Positions 16,109 to 26,256 are shown, counted from the first letter of the stretch. The stretch is 64,000 nt of DNA from Larkinella humicola (GCF_008727875.1 NZ_VTWS01000001.1:1054001-1118000), one strand, 5' to 3'. Numbers and translations: made by a program. The notes: a model not told the origin generated them from the sequence alone.

Positions 16109-18792
16109 AGGTGCTGCGACAGATTTTCAGGTTGGCCAACAAACCGTTCCGGGTTGGGCTATGCGGTTTACTGATCGGGTCACTGCTGACCGGAACACAG
16201 ACCCGTGCGCAGTCGGGCCAGCCCCTGGAAGGTTTCCTGAAAACCCTGAACCAGAAGCGCGGAACGTATTTTTTGTACGATGAGAAACTCCTGAAGACCA
16301 TCCGGATAACGGCCCCGATCCCGTGGAAAGCCGACACCCGAACCCTGCTGGAAACCGCCCTGTCTGGTACCGGCCTGACCTTTCGGCGGGTCGACGACTG
16401 TTACCTGATCGAACCCGCAACGCGCCCGTTGCCCCGCCCCCAGCCTACCGGCCAAACGCCTGTGCGACGGTTCACGATCAGCGGATTTGTGCGGGAAAAA
16501 GGGAGCCGGGAGCAGGTAAACGGCGCTTCGGTTTACGTCGAACAAACCGTCGCCACCACCAATCCGTACGGGTATTATTCCCTGACCATCGCCGAACGCG
16601 ACACCGTGGAACTGGTGGTTGCAATGGTGGGTTATCGCCGTTTTTACCAAAAACTACCCCTTTCCGGCTCGACCTCCCTCGATATCGAACTGACGTCCAA
16701 TACCTTGCTGAACGAAGTGGTTTTGACCAATACCGCCGGGGCGCGGGCGTTCAGTTTATCACAGACCGGCCAGGTGACGCTTCCGGCCCTCCAGATTCGG
16801 AACACCCCGGCCTTGCTGGGTGAAAAAGATGTCCTGAAAACGCTGCAATTTGTGGCGGGTATTCAGCCGGGGTTGAGTGGTCAGGTCGGCCTGCACGTTC
16901 GCGGGGGTGGCGCCGATCAGAACCTGCTCCTGCTGGACGAGGCCCCGGTTTACAATGCCAATCACCTGTTCGGTTTTTTTTCGGCCTTCAACGCCGATGC
17001 CCTGCAAACCGTTACGCTGCAAAAAGGCGGATTTTCGTCGCGGTTTGGCGGCCGCCTGTCGTCGGTGGTCGACATGTCCATGCGCGAAGGTAACAAACAG
17101 CAGTGGCATGGTGCGGTCGGAACGGGCATCGTGGCCTCCCGGCTTTTGCTCGAAGGCCCGCTGATTCGCGAGAAAGCATCGTTTCTGCTCGCGGCCCGGC
17201 GCTCCAACCTCAGTCCGGTTCTGGGCGACTTTGTCGCGTCGGTCATCGACGATTATACCGGAACCACCTGGCGGGCCAATTTCTACGACCTCAACGCGAA
17301 GATGAATTTCGATCTAAACCGGCGCAACAAACTGTACCTCAGCGGGTATTTTGGACGAAACTACTTTGGCGGTGGTGACAGCCTGAACCGGGCGCAACGC
17401 TGGGTGAACGTGCTGACCTGGCAAAACCAGACCGGAAACCTGCGCTGGAATCACCTGTTTTCCGAAAAATTATTCAGCAATACCGCCCTGGTTTTCAGCC
17501 GGTACAACTTTGAAACGCACCGCAAAAACATCAGCACCGAGGGCGAAACAGCCGGGCAGACCACGGATTTGTGGCGGTATTTCGATGGCATCACGGACCT
17601 GACGCTGAAAACTGATTTTGACTTTTTCCCTTCCGCCAACCACCACCTCCAGTTCGGACTGATCAATACCGTCCGGGCCTACCGGCTCAATGGCGTTCAG
17701 GTCATCACGCAATCGGCCCTCGGCAATCAGTCGGGTCTGGAAAAAACCGAATCGCTCGAAACAGCCGCCTACGCCGAAGACCACTGGAACCTCGGCAAAC
17801 GCATCAAACTCAGCGCCGGGGGGCGCATCACCCGGTACCGCATCCGGCAAAAGAACTTCCTGCGGGCCGAGCCCCGCGTTTCAGCGGCCGTACAAATCCG
17901 GGAAAAGCAGGCGGTTCGGGCTTCTTTTTCCGACATGAACCAGTTCATTCATTTGCTCTCCAACACGGGTCTGGGGTTGCCAACCGATTTATGGGTACCG
18001 GCCACCGACCTCATCAAACCGCAGCGGTCGCGGCAGATCGTGCTCGGGTTTATCCACGATTTCAACCCCCGCTGGCAATTGACCGTGGAAGGTTACCGCA
18101 AGTGGATGCGCCACGTCATCAGTTACCAGGAAGGCGCGGATTTCATCGGCATCACCAGTGCCGTTCGGGCCAGTGAAGTCAGTTGGGAGCGCAACATCAC
18201 CGCTGGCAACGGGCAGGCATCCGGACTGGAGACGACGCTGGAATCCCGCTCGGGACGCCTGACCGGATCGCTTAATTACACCTGGTCGATGACGCGCTGG
18301 CAGTTTCCCGAACTCAACAATGGTAACGCGTTTTATCCCCTGCACGACCGCCGTCACAGCGTTTCCGTCACGGGTTTGTATACCTTCAGTCCCCGGCTTC
18401 GGTTGTCGGCAGCCTGGACGTTCAGTTCCGGCAACCCGTTTTCGGTGCCGGTTTCGGGTGTTCCCAGTTTCGGTCATCTGGGACTCGGCAAGGCGGATCT
18501 GGTCATTACCCCAACGGAACAACTGTTCGGCACCGAATCACCACTGGTGCAGGTCAGGACGTCGTTCAGCAACTTCCGGGCCGAAGCCAACCACCGGCTG
18601 GACGTGAATCTCCAGGCCGATTTAGGACGTCGGCGGTTTAAACACCGGGTGGAATTGGGCCTTGTCAACGCCTACGGACGCCGGAACCCGTTTTCGTACA
18701 ACCTGATGATCAATCCCGCCGGGCAGCTTTCGCTCCGTCGGGTGGCTTTGTTTACATTTGTTCCATCGCTCAACTACCTGATTTCATTCTAA
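16105..18792 (+). CDS. FecA-like TonB-dependent receptor with STN signalling domain
   Basis: 895 residues with a GTG start overlapping the FecR stop (GTGA). After a signal peptide (to about residue 36, RAQ) there is an STN domain (about 45-105: LEGFLKTLNQKRGTYFLYDEK, LLETALSGTGLTFRRVDDCYLIEP), a carboxypeptidase-regulatory domain (about 125-205), a plug (GLHVRGGGADQNLLLLDEA, SSRFGGRLSSVVDM) and a C-terminal barrel. STN makes it a signalling receptor: ligand binding outside is passed to FecR in the inner membrane. The ligand is unknown. The DUF4249 gene follows 4 bases later. Confidence 0.94.
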   Translation: MKVLRQIFRLANKPFRVGLCGLLIGSLLTGTQTRAQSGQPLEGFLKTLNQKRGTYFLYDEKLLKTIRITAPIPWKADTRTLLETALSGTGLTFRRVDDCYLIEPATRPLPRPQPTGQTPVRRFTISGFVREKGSREQVNGASVYVEQTVATTNPYGYYSLTIAERDTVELVVAMVGYRRFYQKLPLSGSTSLDIELTSNTLLNEVVLTNTAGARAFSLSQTGQVTLPALQIRNTPALLGEKDVLKTLQFVAGIQPGLSGQVGLHVRGGGADQNLLLLDEAPVYNANHLFGFFSAFNADALQTVTLQKGGFSSRFGGRLSSVVDMSMREGNKQQWHGAVGTGIVASRLLLEGPLIREKASFLLAARRSNLSPVLGDFVASVIDDYTGTTWRANFYDLNAKMNFDLNRRNKLYLSGYFGRNYFGGGDSLNRAQRWVNVLTWQNQTGNLRWNHLFSEKLFSNTALVFSRYNFETHRKNISTEGETAGQTTDLWRYFDGITDLTLKTDFDFFPSANHHLQFGLINTVRAYRLNGVQVITQSALGNQSGLEKTESLETAAYAEDHWNLGKRIKLSAGGRITRYRIRQKNFLRAEPRVSAAVQIREKQAVRASFSDMNQFIHLLSNTGLGLPTDLWVPATDLIKPQRSRQIVLGFIHDFNPRWQLTVEGYRKWMRHVISYQEGADFIGITSAVRASEVSWERNITAGNGQASGLETTLESRSGRLTGSLNYTWSMTRWQFPELNNGNAFYPLHDRRHSVSVTGLYTFSPRLRLSAAWTFSSGNPFSVPVSGVPSFGHLGLGKADLVITPTEQLFGTESPLVQVRTSFSNFRAEANHRLDVNLQADLGRRRFKHRVELGLVNAYGRRNPFSYNLMINPAGQLSLRRVALFTFVPSLNYLISF

Positions 18793-18796
18793 ACCG

Positions 18797-19708
18797 ATGC
18801 GCCCACTCCTCGCCCTGTTTCTGATCGTTTTGACGGGTAGCTGCATTCGCTCGGTCGATGAATTATCCGTGGATGCGCTGCCCATCGACCGGGTGACCAA
18901 ACCCAATGTAATCTGTTTTATTTCCCCACAAGACACGGTTTTAGCGGCTAAAATCGCCATGTCGGAACCCCAGATCGTTTCTTCCTTTGCGCCCTCGCTG
19001 GTGGTGAAAGATGCGGTGGTGTTCCTGAGCGACAGCACCCGAACCATTCAGTTGACTTATGACGATAAGCTGAATTATTACCGCGCCTTACCTCAGGGCC
19101 GGTTTTCTATCCGGCCGGGCGTGACCTACCGGCTCACGGTGAGCATGACCGGAAACCGCCGGGTGACGGCGGAAGCCACCGTCCCCCACGCCGTTCCCGT
19201 CAGCCGGATCGCCCTCGACTCGGTGGTTACCCGAAACAGCGCCAATGCCGCCCTGACCAACTACACGACCACGATATTCTGGAATTCTCCGGATAAAAAA
19301 ACCGCTGAAAACCAGACGAATTATTACCGGGGCTGGGCGGAAATCGATCAGGCAATTTGCGACAAAGGCACGGGTCGCGTTCTGGAAAACCGGCTGGGTC
19401 GGCCCACGTTCTTTGTCGACCGCGAAACCGGTCGCGCTGGCGTGGAGCGACTGATGACGGGTTCGCATTCGCTGCTCACCGCGCCCAACACGATCACCCG
19501 GACCAACCGGATTCGGGTGGGTCTGCTGACCACCGACGAAAATTATTACCGCTACCATACCTCGTTACGGGAGCAGTTTACCAACCAGGGGCAGTATTTT
19601 GTGGAACCGACGGTGTTGTTTTCCAACATTGCCGGTGGGTATGGCGTATTTGCCGCCTACAATGGTGCGTATATCAGCCTGAATGACCCCGCCAGTATCA
19701 TCAACTAA
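18797..19708 (+). CDS. DUF4249 lipoprotein
   Basis: 303 residues with a lipoprotein signal (lipobox LTGSC, Cys16) and the beta-rich body typical of DUF4249 (VVVFLSDSTRTIQLTYDD-like strands, RPGVTYRLTVSM, TAEATVPHAVPVSRI). DUF4249 genes regularly follow STN/TonB receptors in Bacteroidota and are presumed surface partners of the receptor; no biochemical role is established. It begins 4 bases after the receptor gene and ends the sigma-FecR-receptor operon, facing the M42 peptidase gene with a 66-base gap that holds only a weak stem. Confidence 0.85.
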   Translation: MRPLLALFLIVLTGSCIRSVDELSVDALPIDRVTKPNVICFISPQDTVLAAKIAMSEPQIVSSFAPSLVVKDAVVFLSDSTRTIQLTYDDKLNYYRALPQGRFSIRPGVTYRLTVSMTGNRRVTAEATVPHAVPVSRIALDSVVTRNSANAALTNYTTTIFWNSPDKKTAENQTNYYRGWAEIDQAICDKGTGRVLENRLGRPTFFVDRETGRAGVERLMTGSHSLLTAPNTITRTNRIRVGLLTTDENYYRYHTSLREQFTNQGQYFVEPTVLFSNIAGGYGVFAAYNGAYISLNDPASIIN

Positions 19709-19774
19709 GAACCGGCACAAAAAAGTCGGCCGGTCGGATTTACCCAAACGGCCTACTCTGTCTCGATGCTATTC

Positions 19775-20860
19775 TTATTTCAAATACCGGAAGTCTTCGT
19801 TTCCTTTCACCGCCAGCAACGTTTCATAAATCAGTTTGATCACCGCCTGAACGTCATCCATATGCACGGTTTCGACCGTCGTGTGCATGTATTTGAGCGG
19901 CAACGAAATCAAGGCGGAAGCACTGCCTTCGGCGGCATAGGCAAACGAGTCGGTATCGGTTCCGGTGGAACGGCTAACCGCCTGACGCTGAAAGGCAATC
20001 TCCTTATCCTGCGCCACCTGAATGATGAAGTCCCGCACCTTGTTCTGCACCGCCGGACCGTAGCAAATCACCGGCCCACCCCCGGCTTTCAGGTCGCCCT
20101 GCTCCTTTTTGTCGTACTTGGGCGACTGCGTATCGTGCGTCACATCGGTGATAATCGCCAGATCGGGCTTCAGCCGCCGGGCAATCATTTCGGCACCGCG
20201 GAGGCCAATTTCTTCCTGAACCGCGTTTACAATGTACAGGGTAAAAGGCAGTTGCACACCGTTTTCCTTCAACTGCCGGGCCACTTCGGCAATCATGAAA
20301 CCGCCCATCCGGTTGTCGAGCGCCCGTCCCACGTAATACCGGTTGTTCAGTTCGAAAAGTCCTTCGGCAAAGGTGCAAACCGTCCCGACGTGAATGCCCA
20401 TTTCGAGCACTTCGTCTTTCGTCAGGGCACCCACGTCGATGAACAGATCGGTTACTTTCGGAGCCACGTCTTTCGCCAGATCACGCACGTGAATGGCCGG
20501 CCAGCCGAATACGCCCTGCACCTGACCATTGGCCGTGTGCAGATTCACCCGCATCGACGGCGCAATCAGGGCGTCGGAACCGCCGTTGCGCCGGACGTAA
20601 ATGTATCCGTCGTCGGAAATAAAGTTGACAAACCACGAAATTTCATCGGAATGCGCTTCGATGACCACTTTGTAAGGCGTCTGATCGGCAGGCGTTGTGC
20701 CGTTGATTACCCCGACGACGGTTCCGTACGTATCGACAATGTACTCATCAATATACGGTTTGAGGTAATCCAGCCAGATTTGCTGTCCCGACGATTCGAA
20801 GCCCGTGGGCGAGGCATTGTTAAGGTAGGTATACAGGAAGTTTTTACTGGATTCGGTCAT
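19775..20860 (-). CDS. M42-family metallo-aminopeptidase
   Basis: 361 residues, full length for M42. Candidate metal ligands and catalytic residues are visible: H70 and D72 in EAHSDEI, D182 in GRALDNRMGG, E216/E217 in VQEEIGLRG, D239 in IITDVTHD and the C-terminal His in KYMHTTVET. M42 enzymes are cytoplasmic, form large tetrahedral dodecamers and trim peptides from the N-terminus; some relatives are annotated as glutamyl aminopeptidases or mislabelled endoglucanases. No signal peptide is present. The gene is single, followed by the opposing DUF4249 gene and preceded by a palindromic repeat at 20889-20964. Confidence 0.93.
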   Translation of the reverse strand: MTESSKNFLYTYLNNASPTGFESSGQQIWLDYLKPYIDEYIVDTYGTVVGVINGTTPADQTPYKVVIEAHSDEISWFVNFISDDGYIYVRRNGGSDALIAPSMRVNLHTANGQVQGVFGWPAIHVRDLAKDVAPKVTDLFIDVGALTKDEVLEMGIHVGTVCTFAEGLFELNNRYYVGRALDNRMGGFMIAEVARQLKENGVQLPFTLYIVNAVQEEIGLRGAEMIARRLKPDLAIITDVTHDTQSPKYDKKEQGDLKAGGGPVICYGPAVQNKVRDFIIQVAQDKEIAFQRQAVSRSTGTDTDSFAYAAEGSASALISLPLKYMHTTVETVHMDDVQAVIKLIYETLLAVKGNEDFRYLK

Positions 20861-20888
20861 TTGTTTATTGATAAATTAGGTCTGTTAA

Positions 20889-20964
20889 CCCCTAAATCCC
20901 CTAAAGGGGACTTGGACACGGCATAATCCGTTTGCTAAAAAGTCCCCTATAGGGAATTTAGGGG
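20889..20964. repeat. Inverted repeat of the CCCCTAAATCCCC family (copy 1)
   Basis: Arms 20889-20912 and 20941-20964 pair over 24 bases with two mismatches; each arm is internally palindromic (CCCCTAAAGGGG). The spacer starts TTGGACACGG and resembles the spacer of the copy at 63452-63544. Similar motifs are, from memory, common between genes in Bacteroidota. Confidence 0.85.
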
Positions 20965-20985
20965 CAGTGTGATCCCAAACCAAAC

Positions 20986-21024
20986 AAAAACGGTCGACAA
21001 TTCCCACCTTGCCGACCGTTTTTT
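20986..21024 (-). terminator. Rho-independent terminator, TonB receptor gene
   Basis: AAAAACGGTCG (20986-20996) pairs with CGACCGTTTTTT (21013-21024). On the minus strand the stem is followed by a T tract, and it begins 14 bases past the receptor stop at 21038. It could also work on the plus strand. Confidence 0.7.
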
Positions 21025-21037
21025 GAAGCGGTATTTT

Positions 21038-23389
21038 TTAAAACGCCACCCGGTAACTCAAAACCGGAATCAGGGGCGTCATGTAACTGGTTTTGATCTG
21101 GCCGGTCCGGGGTTCGAAATACTGCCCGAAAATGTTCTGCCGGTTGGTCGCATTCTGAAGATCCAGCGACAGTGTGCGGGTCGAATGCGGGCGGTTTCGC
21201 TTCCAGCTTAGCCGAACATCAGTTCGAAAATAATTGGGCAGTTTTCGGGTATAGGACTGACTGTCAACATAAACCGTCTCCTGTCGCCGGATTGATTCGG
21301 CCATGTCAATAAGCGTGGTGCGATAGCCACCATAATAGGTCAGTTTGAGATTCAGCCCCAACACATTCCGGCCCGATTCGCCCAGCACCCACTCTTTCCC
21401 GCCCTGAAAACTAAAGGCGTATTTTCCATTAAACCGGGTGTCGCGCCAGACGCCATCCGAACCCTGATAGCGCGAATCATAGAGCGAAGACGACAGCAGA
21501 AAATAAACATTGTTGTGTAAAAACTGCTCCAGCGTCAATTCTAGACCGTAATTTTTGCCTATGCCTTTGTTCACAAGCCGGTCAGTAGTCAGGCCGTCCA
21601 GGCTGTTCACCATCGAAAAAGCGTTCTGCTTGTCTGCACTGATCGGAATGTTGAACAACGACTGGTAATACGATTCGGCTTTCACGCGGAGGTGGTCGTT
21701 GAGCAGCCAGTCATAGGCCAGCACCAGATGGTGCGAGCGCGTAAAGCCCAGATTCCGGTTGGTCGGGGCATTATTTTCCGTCGGTTGGGCCGCAAAATAG
21801 GTCGCCAGATTCTGAATCTGACTGTGTAGCCCGTAGCCCAGACTCAACGAATGGCCCGGCACAAACGCCCAGCGCACCGATCCGCGGGGCTCCAGGGCGT
21901 CGGTATGGTTCAGCATCAACCGCAGGTAATGCAGTCCGGCATTGAACGTGAGTTTTTCGGTCAAGCGGTAATTCCATTGTCCATAGGCCTGCACCGTAGC
22001 CGTCTGGTCGTTCGTCTGAATTTGCGTGGTGAGCGCGTTATGCCCCTCCAGCCGTTCCTTTCGCTCCAGATTGAAACCCAGAACCGAGCCCGTCACACCG
22101 GCGCGCAAGGTATGTTGAGCATTGAATTTATAGGTCAGGGTTGAAGACGCGATCTGTTTCCGAATACGGTAGGCTTCGCGCATTTGCAGCAGCGGCACAT
22201 ACCCGGTTTCCAGCGATTCATTTTCGTAACCGGTTTGGTAGCCCGAGAAAAGCGCAACGGTTTTCAGAAAGGCTTTTTTGCTGAGGCTGATCGAGTGCGT
22301 GGCACCCACGGCACCGGTTTTGGCAAAAAAATGGTCGTTGTGACGTTCATAATCATTTTTCCACTGCGTCGAATCCTTCACGGCATCCTGGTCGCTATTG
22401 CTCAGCCCCCCAAAGCCGAAAGCCGTAAAGGTGCCCGCTTTTACAGCTGGAAGATATATATTGAAGGATAAATCCTGAAAAACATTGGCCGCTCCGCCAA
22501 TGTTGACGCCTATTTTTGACAGCAAGCCCAGGGTCGAATACCGGTAATTGAAGAGGTACGACCCTTTGTAGTTTTTGGAAAACGGCCCTTCACTCGCTAC
22601 ATCGAGCCCCAGAACACCCGCCTGAATGGTGTGTTCGCGTTTGGCATTATTGCCTTTTCGCAGTCGCAAATCGAACACGCCGGAGAGTGCATTGCCGTAT
22701 TCGGCCGGGAAAGCGCCCGTCATGAAGTCCGAATTGGTCAAAAGCTGGGCGCTCAGGATGGAAATACCGCCCCCGGCTGACCCCAGGTTGGCAAAGTGGT
22801 TCGGGTTCGGAATTTCGACGCCTTCCATACGCCAGAGCAAACCCGTTGGCGCGTTGCCGCGAATCACGATCAGGTTGCTGCCATCATCGGCACTGACCAC
22901 CCCGGCGTAGGCCGTCGCCATCCGGGCCGGGTCGTTGACGGCGGCCGCAAACTTCTGGGTTTCCTCCATCGAGAACGTCCGGGCACTCACGGCGGCCATC
23001 TCATTCAGCGGTTTGTCTTTCTCAATTTGCGGCCGAACCGTCACTTCATTCACCGTCATAATGGCCTCTTCGAGGGCCACATTGAGCACCAGTTCTTTCC
23101 CGGCATCGACCACGATGTTCGACAAAATCAGTTCTTTATAGCCCAGGCTGGTGATTTTCAAACTGTGTCGCCCCACCGGGATTTGCGACAACCGAAACGA
23201 TCCATCGGCGTCGGTGGTGATGCCTTTGAGTGGGTTGGAGTTTAAAATAAGAACCGTTGCGCCGGGCAGGGCGGTTTGCAGGCTTTGGTCGACAACGGTT
23301 CCCCGAATGGTTTGTGTGTAAGTTTGTGCGTTGGCGTTTTGCAGGATAACACCCAAAATAAAGACGAGTAGTGAGGTACGAACGTGCAT
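21038..23389 (-). CDS. TonB-dependent receptor with carboxypeptidase-regulatory domain
   Basis: About 783 residues from MHVRTSLLVF, chosen for its compact signal peptide ending NANAQ; in-frame starts at 23419 and 23437 are also possible. An N-terminal carboxypeptidase-regulatory domain (about 25-110: IRGTVVDQSLQTALPGATV, GSFRLSQIPVGRHSLKITSLGY) precedes a plug (LIVIRGNAPTGLLWRMEGVEIP, GAFPAEYGNALSGVFDLRLRKG) and a barrel. No STN domain is present, so it transports rather than signals. The substrate is unknown. It lies downstream of and in the same direction as another TonB-like gene (23504-25972), with a 114-base gap. Confidence 0.92.
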   Translation of the reverse strand: MHVRTSLLVFILGVILQNANAQTYTQTIRGTVVDQSLQTALPGATVLILNSNPLKGITTDADGSFRLSQIPVGRHSLKITSLGYKELILSNIVVDAGKELVLNVALEEAIMTVNEVTVRPQIEKDKPLNEMAAVSARTFSMEETQKFAAAVNDPARMATAYAGVVSADDGSNLIVIRGNAPTGLLWRMEGVEIPNPNHFANLGSAGGGISILSAQLLTNSDFMTGAFPAEYGNALSGVFDLRLRKGNNAKREHTIQAGVLGLDVASEGPFSKNYKGSYLFNYRYSTLGLLSKIGVNIGGAANVFQDLSFNIYLPAVKAGTFTAFGFGGLSNSDQDAVKDSTQWKNDYERHNDHFFAKTGAVGATHSISLSKKAFLKTVALFSGYQTGYENESLETGYVPLLQMREAYRIRKQIASSTLTYKFNAQHTLRAGVTGSVLGFNLERKERLEGHNALTTQIQTNDQTATVQAYGQWNYRLTEKLTFNAGLHYLRLMLNHTDALEPRGSVRWAFVPGHSLSLGYGLHSQIQNLATYFAAQPTENNAPTNRNLGFTRSHHLVLAYDWLLNDHLRVKAESYYQSLFNIPISADKQNAFSMVNSLDGLTTDRLVNKGIGKNYGLELTLEQFLHNNVYFLLSSSLYDSRYQGSDGVWRDTRFNGKYAFSFQGGKEWVLGESGRNVLGLNLKLTYYGGYRTTLIDMAESIRRQETVYVDSQSYTRKLPNYFRTDVRLSWKRNRPHSTRTLSLDLQNATNRQNIFGQYFEPRTGQIKTSYMTPLIPVLSYRVAF

Positions 23390-23503
23390 GAGTAGTTGTT
23401 GTTGTAGGTATGCCGTCATGACAGTTACCTTGTCCACAACCCCTATTCAGTTGCTGTTTTTTTTTATTTCACCTGAAACCGCATTTCTTTCTCCATTCAA
23501 TCC

Positions 23504-25972
23504 TTATTCTTTCCGAACCCGCTCCCGTTCATCCATCGATCCGGCCTTCCGCTGGCTCTTTTTATTCGAATGTATATTACCAAACGACCGGGAATACGTA
23601 AGCTTTATGATAGGAAATTGAGTCGATTCGGTATTGACCTGAACATGGTTTTTAATTGAGAAGGCTTCCTGCGTTAGCGTTCCATAATAAGGATTGATTT
23701 GAAGGGTTCTTAATATATCGGAAATCGATAATTGAAGGCTGCCGGCATCGTTTTTTAGCTCCTTTTTAACGCCCGCATTTAAAGCACCAAATCCGGTTAC
23801 TTTTATCGATCCATTATACGCAGTTGAGTTGTACCAGCCGGATAGTTCAGCCGAAAACCGACCCGGTAGTTTAAACGTCTGACTGAAATTGACTGAATAC
23901 CCGAAATACGATTTTTCGACCGGTATTCGCGTATGTTCGACGCGAAATTGCCGCAAACCGCCGACAAAACCAGCATTCATCGTCCACCAGTTGTTGAGCT
24001 TCCAGGGAAGGTTGGTTTGAAACGTCAGGTTATTCTGCCACGCCAGGTTTTGTGGAGAAACATACAGCAAATTTCGGGCTTCCCGCTCGGTGATTTGATA
24101 CCGGGCAATGGGGTACTTGTCGCGGCTGAAAAGCAGGGAAAACGAGTAATTCCGGAACGTGTACCCGAGTTTCAGGTTGCTGGTAATCGTCGGTTTTAAA
24201 GCTGGGTTTCCGGTGTAAACCGCCGTAGGGTCGCTATACAACACGTAGGAGGCCAGATCATTGTACGAGGGTCGGCTGATCCGTTTGGTATACGAAAGCT
24301 GCCATTCCGCGTTCGGATTGACCTTTTTGGAAAACGACACCGTAGGAAACCAGGCGCCTAACCGCCGATTGATCGTATTTTCGCTGGTATTGGGGTCATC
24401 CATTCGCGTCTGTGAATGCTCGTACCGAACCCCAGCCGCCAATTGAATCGAGGCATTGAGTTGGGCATTGACCGAAGCATATGCCGCCCCGATTCGCTCC
24501 TTCATGCGGATCGTAGTGACGGTTTCAGACCGACCGATCCATACCCCGTCAACCTGGCTCTCAATGCCAGAAACGCTGGAACCGCCGGAATACGTCGCTT
24601 TCAAACCGGTTTCAATTTTTAGTTTCGGGGCTATTGGTTTGGAATAATCGACTTTAAAAACGCCCACCTGCAAGGTTGTGTGGGCGAAGCTTTGCTGACG
24701 GGGTGCAAATAGATTGGTTTCCGAACCGACTGGGGTTCTATCCCGGTTTTGAAATAAACTGTACACCGTAGCAGGATTATCGTTTTTAAAATACAAATAA
24801 TCCAGATCAGCCGTAAACTTCTCACCCGGTCGTAATTCCCGTTCCAGATACACGGTAGAACTCAGGTTTTTCCAGCGATTATCCCCCTGTACTTTCCCCT
24901 CATAAAGCAGAAGAGAATCGGGCAAAATCGTGTAGGTAGCTCCGGCATAGCGGGTGGAAGACGTGGTATTCCGGTTGAAATTAATACTCCCCCCGACACC
25001 GGTTTTTGGGTTGATTTTATAATCGATTCCCACAGTGGCCGTGTGGTTATTTTGCACCGCCGTTGTGGTATCCCAGGCCACGACATCGAGTCGCCCACCG
25101 AACACCGGCATGTTCTGCGAACTCAGAATAAACAGGTCCGTATACGTCCGATCGTGGGAAAATAAATACGAGCCGTACAGATCCAGTTTTCCGGTAGTAT
25201 GAGAAAGCGAAACGCTGCCACTTCCTTTCTCACCCCAGCCATAGCCGCCCGTTCCGGAGACGGAACCGTTCGTGCCCTGATTCTTATTTTTCTTCGTGAC
25301 AATATTGATTAAACCGGCGCTTCCTTCCGCGTCATACCGCGACGGGGGCGTGGTCAATAACTCGATTGTTGAAATCTCGTTGGCATTCATCCCATTCAGC
25401 AACGCGACCACCTGCGCCAATGGGAGTCGCATTAGTTTTCCGTTCAGCATCACCATCACCCCGCTTTTCCCGTTCAGCGTCAGGCTGTTGTTCTGGTAAT
25501 CGATCACCACGCCGGGCGACCGCTCCAAAACCCCCAAAACCGAACTCCCCTTGCTCATCAGGCTACTTTCCACGTTGACGATGGTGCCCGCAACCTGTTG
25601 TTCAAACAGCGGTTTTTCCGCCCGAACCACCACTTCACCCAGTTGCCGGGTATCTTCCCGCATCATTAGGGTTCCAAAATCTTTGCCCAATGGTGAAGCT
25701 GTCAGTTCAAAAACCGGCGAATGCCAGGTTTGGTATCCCACGCTCGTAAACCGCAGGAGGTAAGTTCCGGGCGTGCTGTTTTCCATTCGAAACACGCCCT
25801 GTTCGTCCGTCAACGAACCTTTGACCAGGGTGGAATCGACCAGATTTAAGAGGAGAATGCTGGCAAACGGAATGGGTTGCCCCGCTGCGGTTGTGAATTG
25901 GCCGACCAGTTGACCAAAACCGTTGGCCACCAGGCAACCGGTGAACAGGAAGGAGAAAAAAAATCGCATCAT
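23504..25972 (-). CDS. Outer membrane beta-barrel TonB-like receptor
   Basis: 822 residues starting MMRFFFSFLF with a signal peptide to about residue 20 (GFGQ). It has a carboxypeptidase-regulatory domain (LVGQFTTAAGQPIPFASILLL, TYLLRFTSVGYQTW), a plug-like part (VLGVLERSPGVVIDYQN, VMVMLNGKLMRLPLAQVV, LLTTPPSRYDAEGSAGLINIV) and an OMP_b-brl-type barrel. The C-terminus is basic and charged (SNKKSQRKAGSMDERERVRKE in two parts) instead of ending in an aromatic residue, slightly odd for a barrel. It is divergent to the LytS-like kinase gene across a 306-base gap with a dyad site, so the LytS/LytTR pair may control it. Confidence 0.9.
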   Translation of the reverse strand: MMRFFFSFLFTGCLVANGFGQLVGQFTTAAGQPIPFASILLLNLVDSTLVKGSLTDEQGVFRMENSTPGTYLLRFTSVGYQTWHSPVFELTASPLGKDFGTLMMREDTRQLGEVVVRAEKPLFEQQVAGTIVNVESSLMSKGSSVLGVLERSPGVVIDYQNNSLTLNGKSGVMVMLNGKLMRLPLAQVVALLNGMNANEISTIELLTTPPSRYDAEGSAGLINIVTKKNKNQGTNGSVSGTGGYGWGEKGSGSVSLSHTTGKLDLYGSYLFSHDRTYTDLFILSSQNMPVFGGRLDVVAWDTTTAVQNNHTATVGIDYKINPKTGVGGSINFNRNTTSSTRYAGATYTILPDSLLLYEGKVQGDNRWKNLSSTVYLERELRPGEKFTADLDYLYFKNDNPATVYSLFQNRDRTPVGSETNLFAPRQQSFAHTTLQVGVFKVDYSKPIAPKLKIETGLKATYSGGSSVSGIESQVDGVWIGRSETVTTIRMKERIGAAYASVNAQLNASIQLAAGVRYEHSQTRMDDPNTSENTINRRLGAWFPTVSFSKKVNPNAEWQLSYTKRISRPSYNDLASYVLYSDPTAVYTGNPALKPTITSNLKLGYTFRNYSFSLLFSRDKYPIARYQITEREARNLLYVSPQNLAWQNNLTFQTNLPWKLNNWWTMNAGFVGGLRQFRVEHTRIPVEKSYFGYSVNFSQTFKLPGRFSAELSGWYNSTAYNGSIKVTGFGALNAGVKKELKNDAGSLQLSISDILRTLQINPYYGTLTQEAFSIKNHVQVNTESTQFPIIKLTYSRSFGNIHSNKKSQRKAGSMDERERVRKE

Positions 25973-26191
25973 CGGTAGCTGCTGTTTTCAGGGTGATCGA
26001 TTTTCGCGGCACCAGCGGATAAACCGGGTCACCACTTTAATCGACCGACAAGAAAGCCGTTGCAGAAACCATTCAGAAAACCGGTTGACAACCCGTAGAA
26101 TCAGATTGACGAACGACAGCATTCCGGGCAAAATGAATGGAAAGGCTCCAAAAGTGAAGCGGAATGCCTTTCATATAGCTACGCCACCCCT

Positions 26192-26256
26192 TTGTCAATT
26201 AGTTCATACGTTTCGTATCGAAATTGACAAAATTCGCCGGGAATTGGGTATTTTGG
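26192..26256 (+). promoter_or_regulatory. Dyad operator and promoter-like elements before the LytS kinase gene
   Basis: TTGTCAATT (26192-26200) is repeated inverted as AATTGACAA (26222-26230), with ATACG and CGTAT also paired inside. TTG at 26224-26226 and TATTTTGG at 26249-26256 are 22 bases apart, a promoter-like pair, so the right half-site would overlap the -33 element. The rest of the 306-base divergent gap (25973-26278) shows nothing else recognisable. Confidence 0.4.

Noticed and set aside
19711-19734. Terminator between the DUF4249 and M42 genes
   Set aside because: Only a 6-bp stem (ACCGGC/GCCGGT) with a long A-rich loop and no T tract after it.
19766-20926. A 386-codon plus-strand frame opposite the M42 peptidase
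   Set aside because: The minus strand encodes a complete M42 enzyme with all metal ligands; the plus frame has no recognisable domain.
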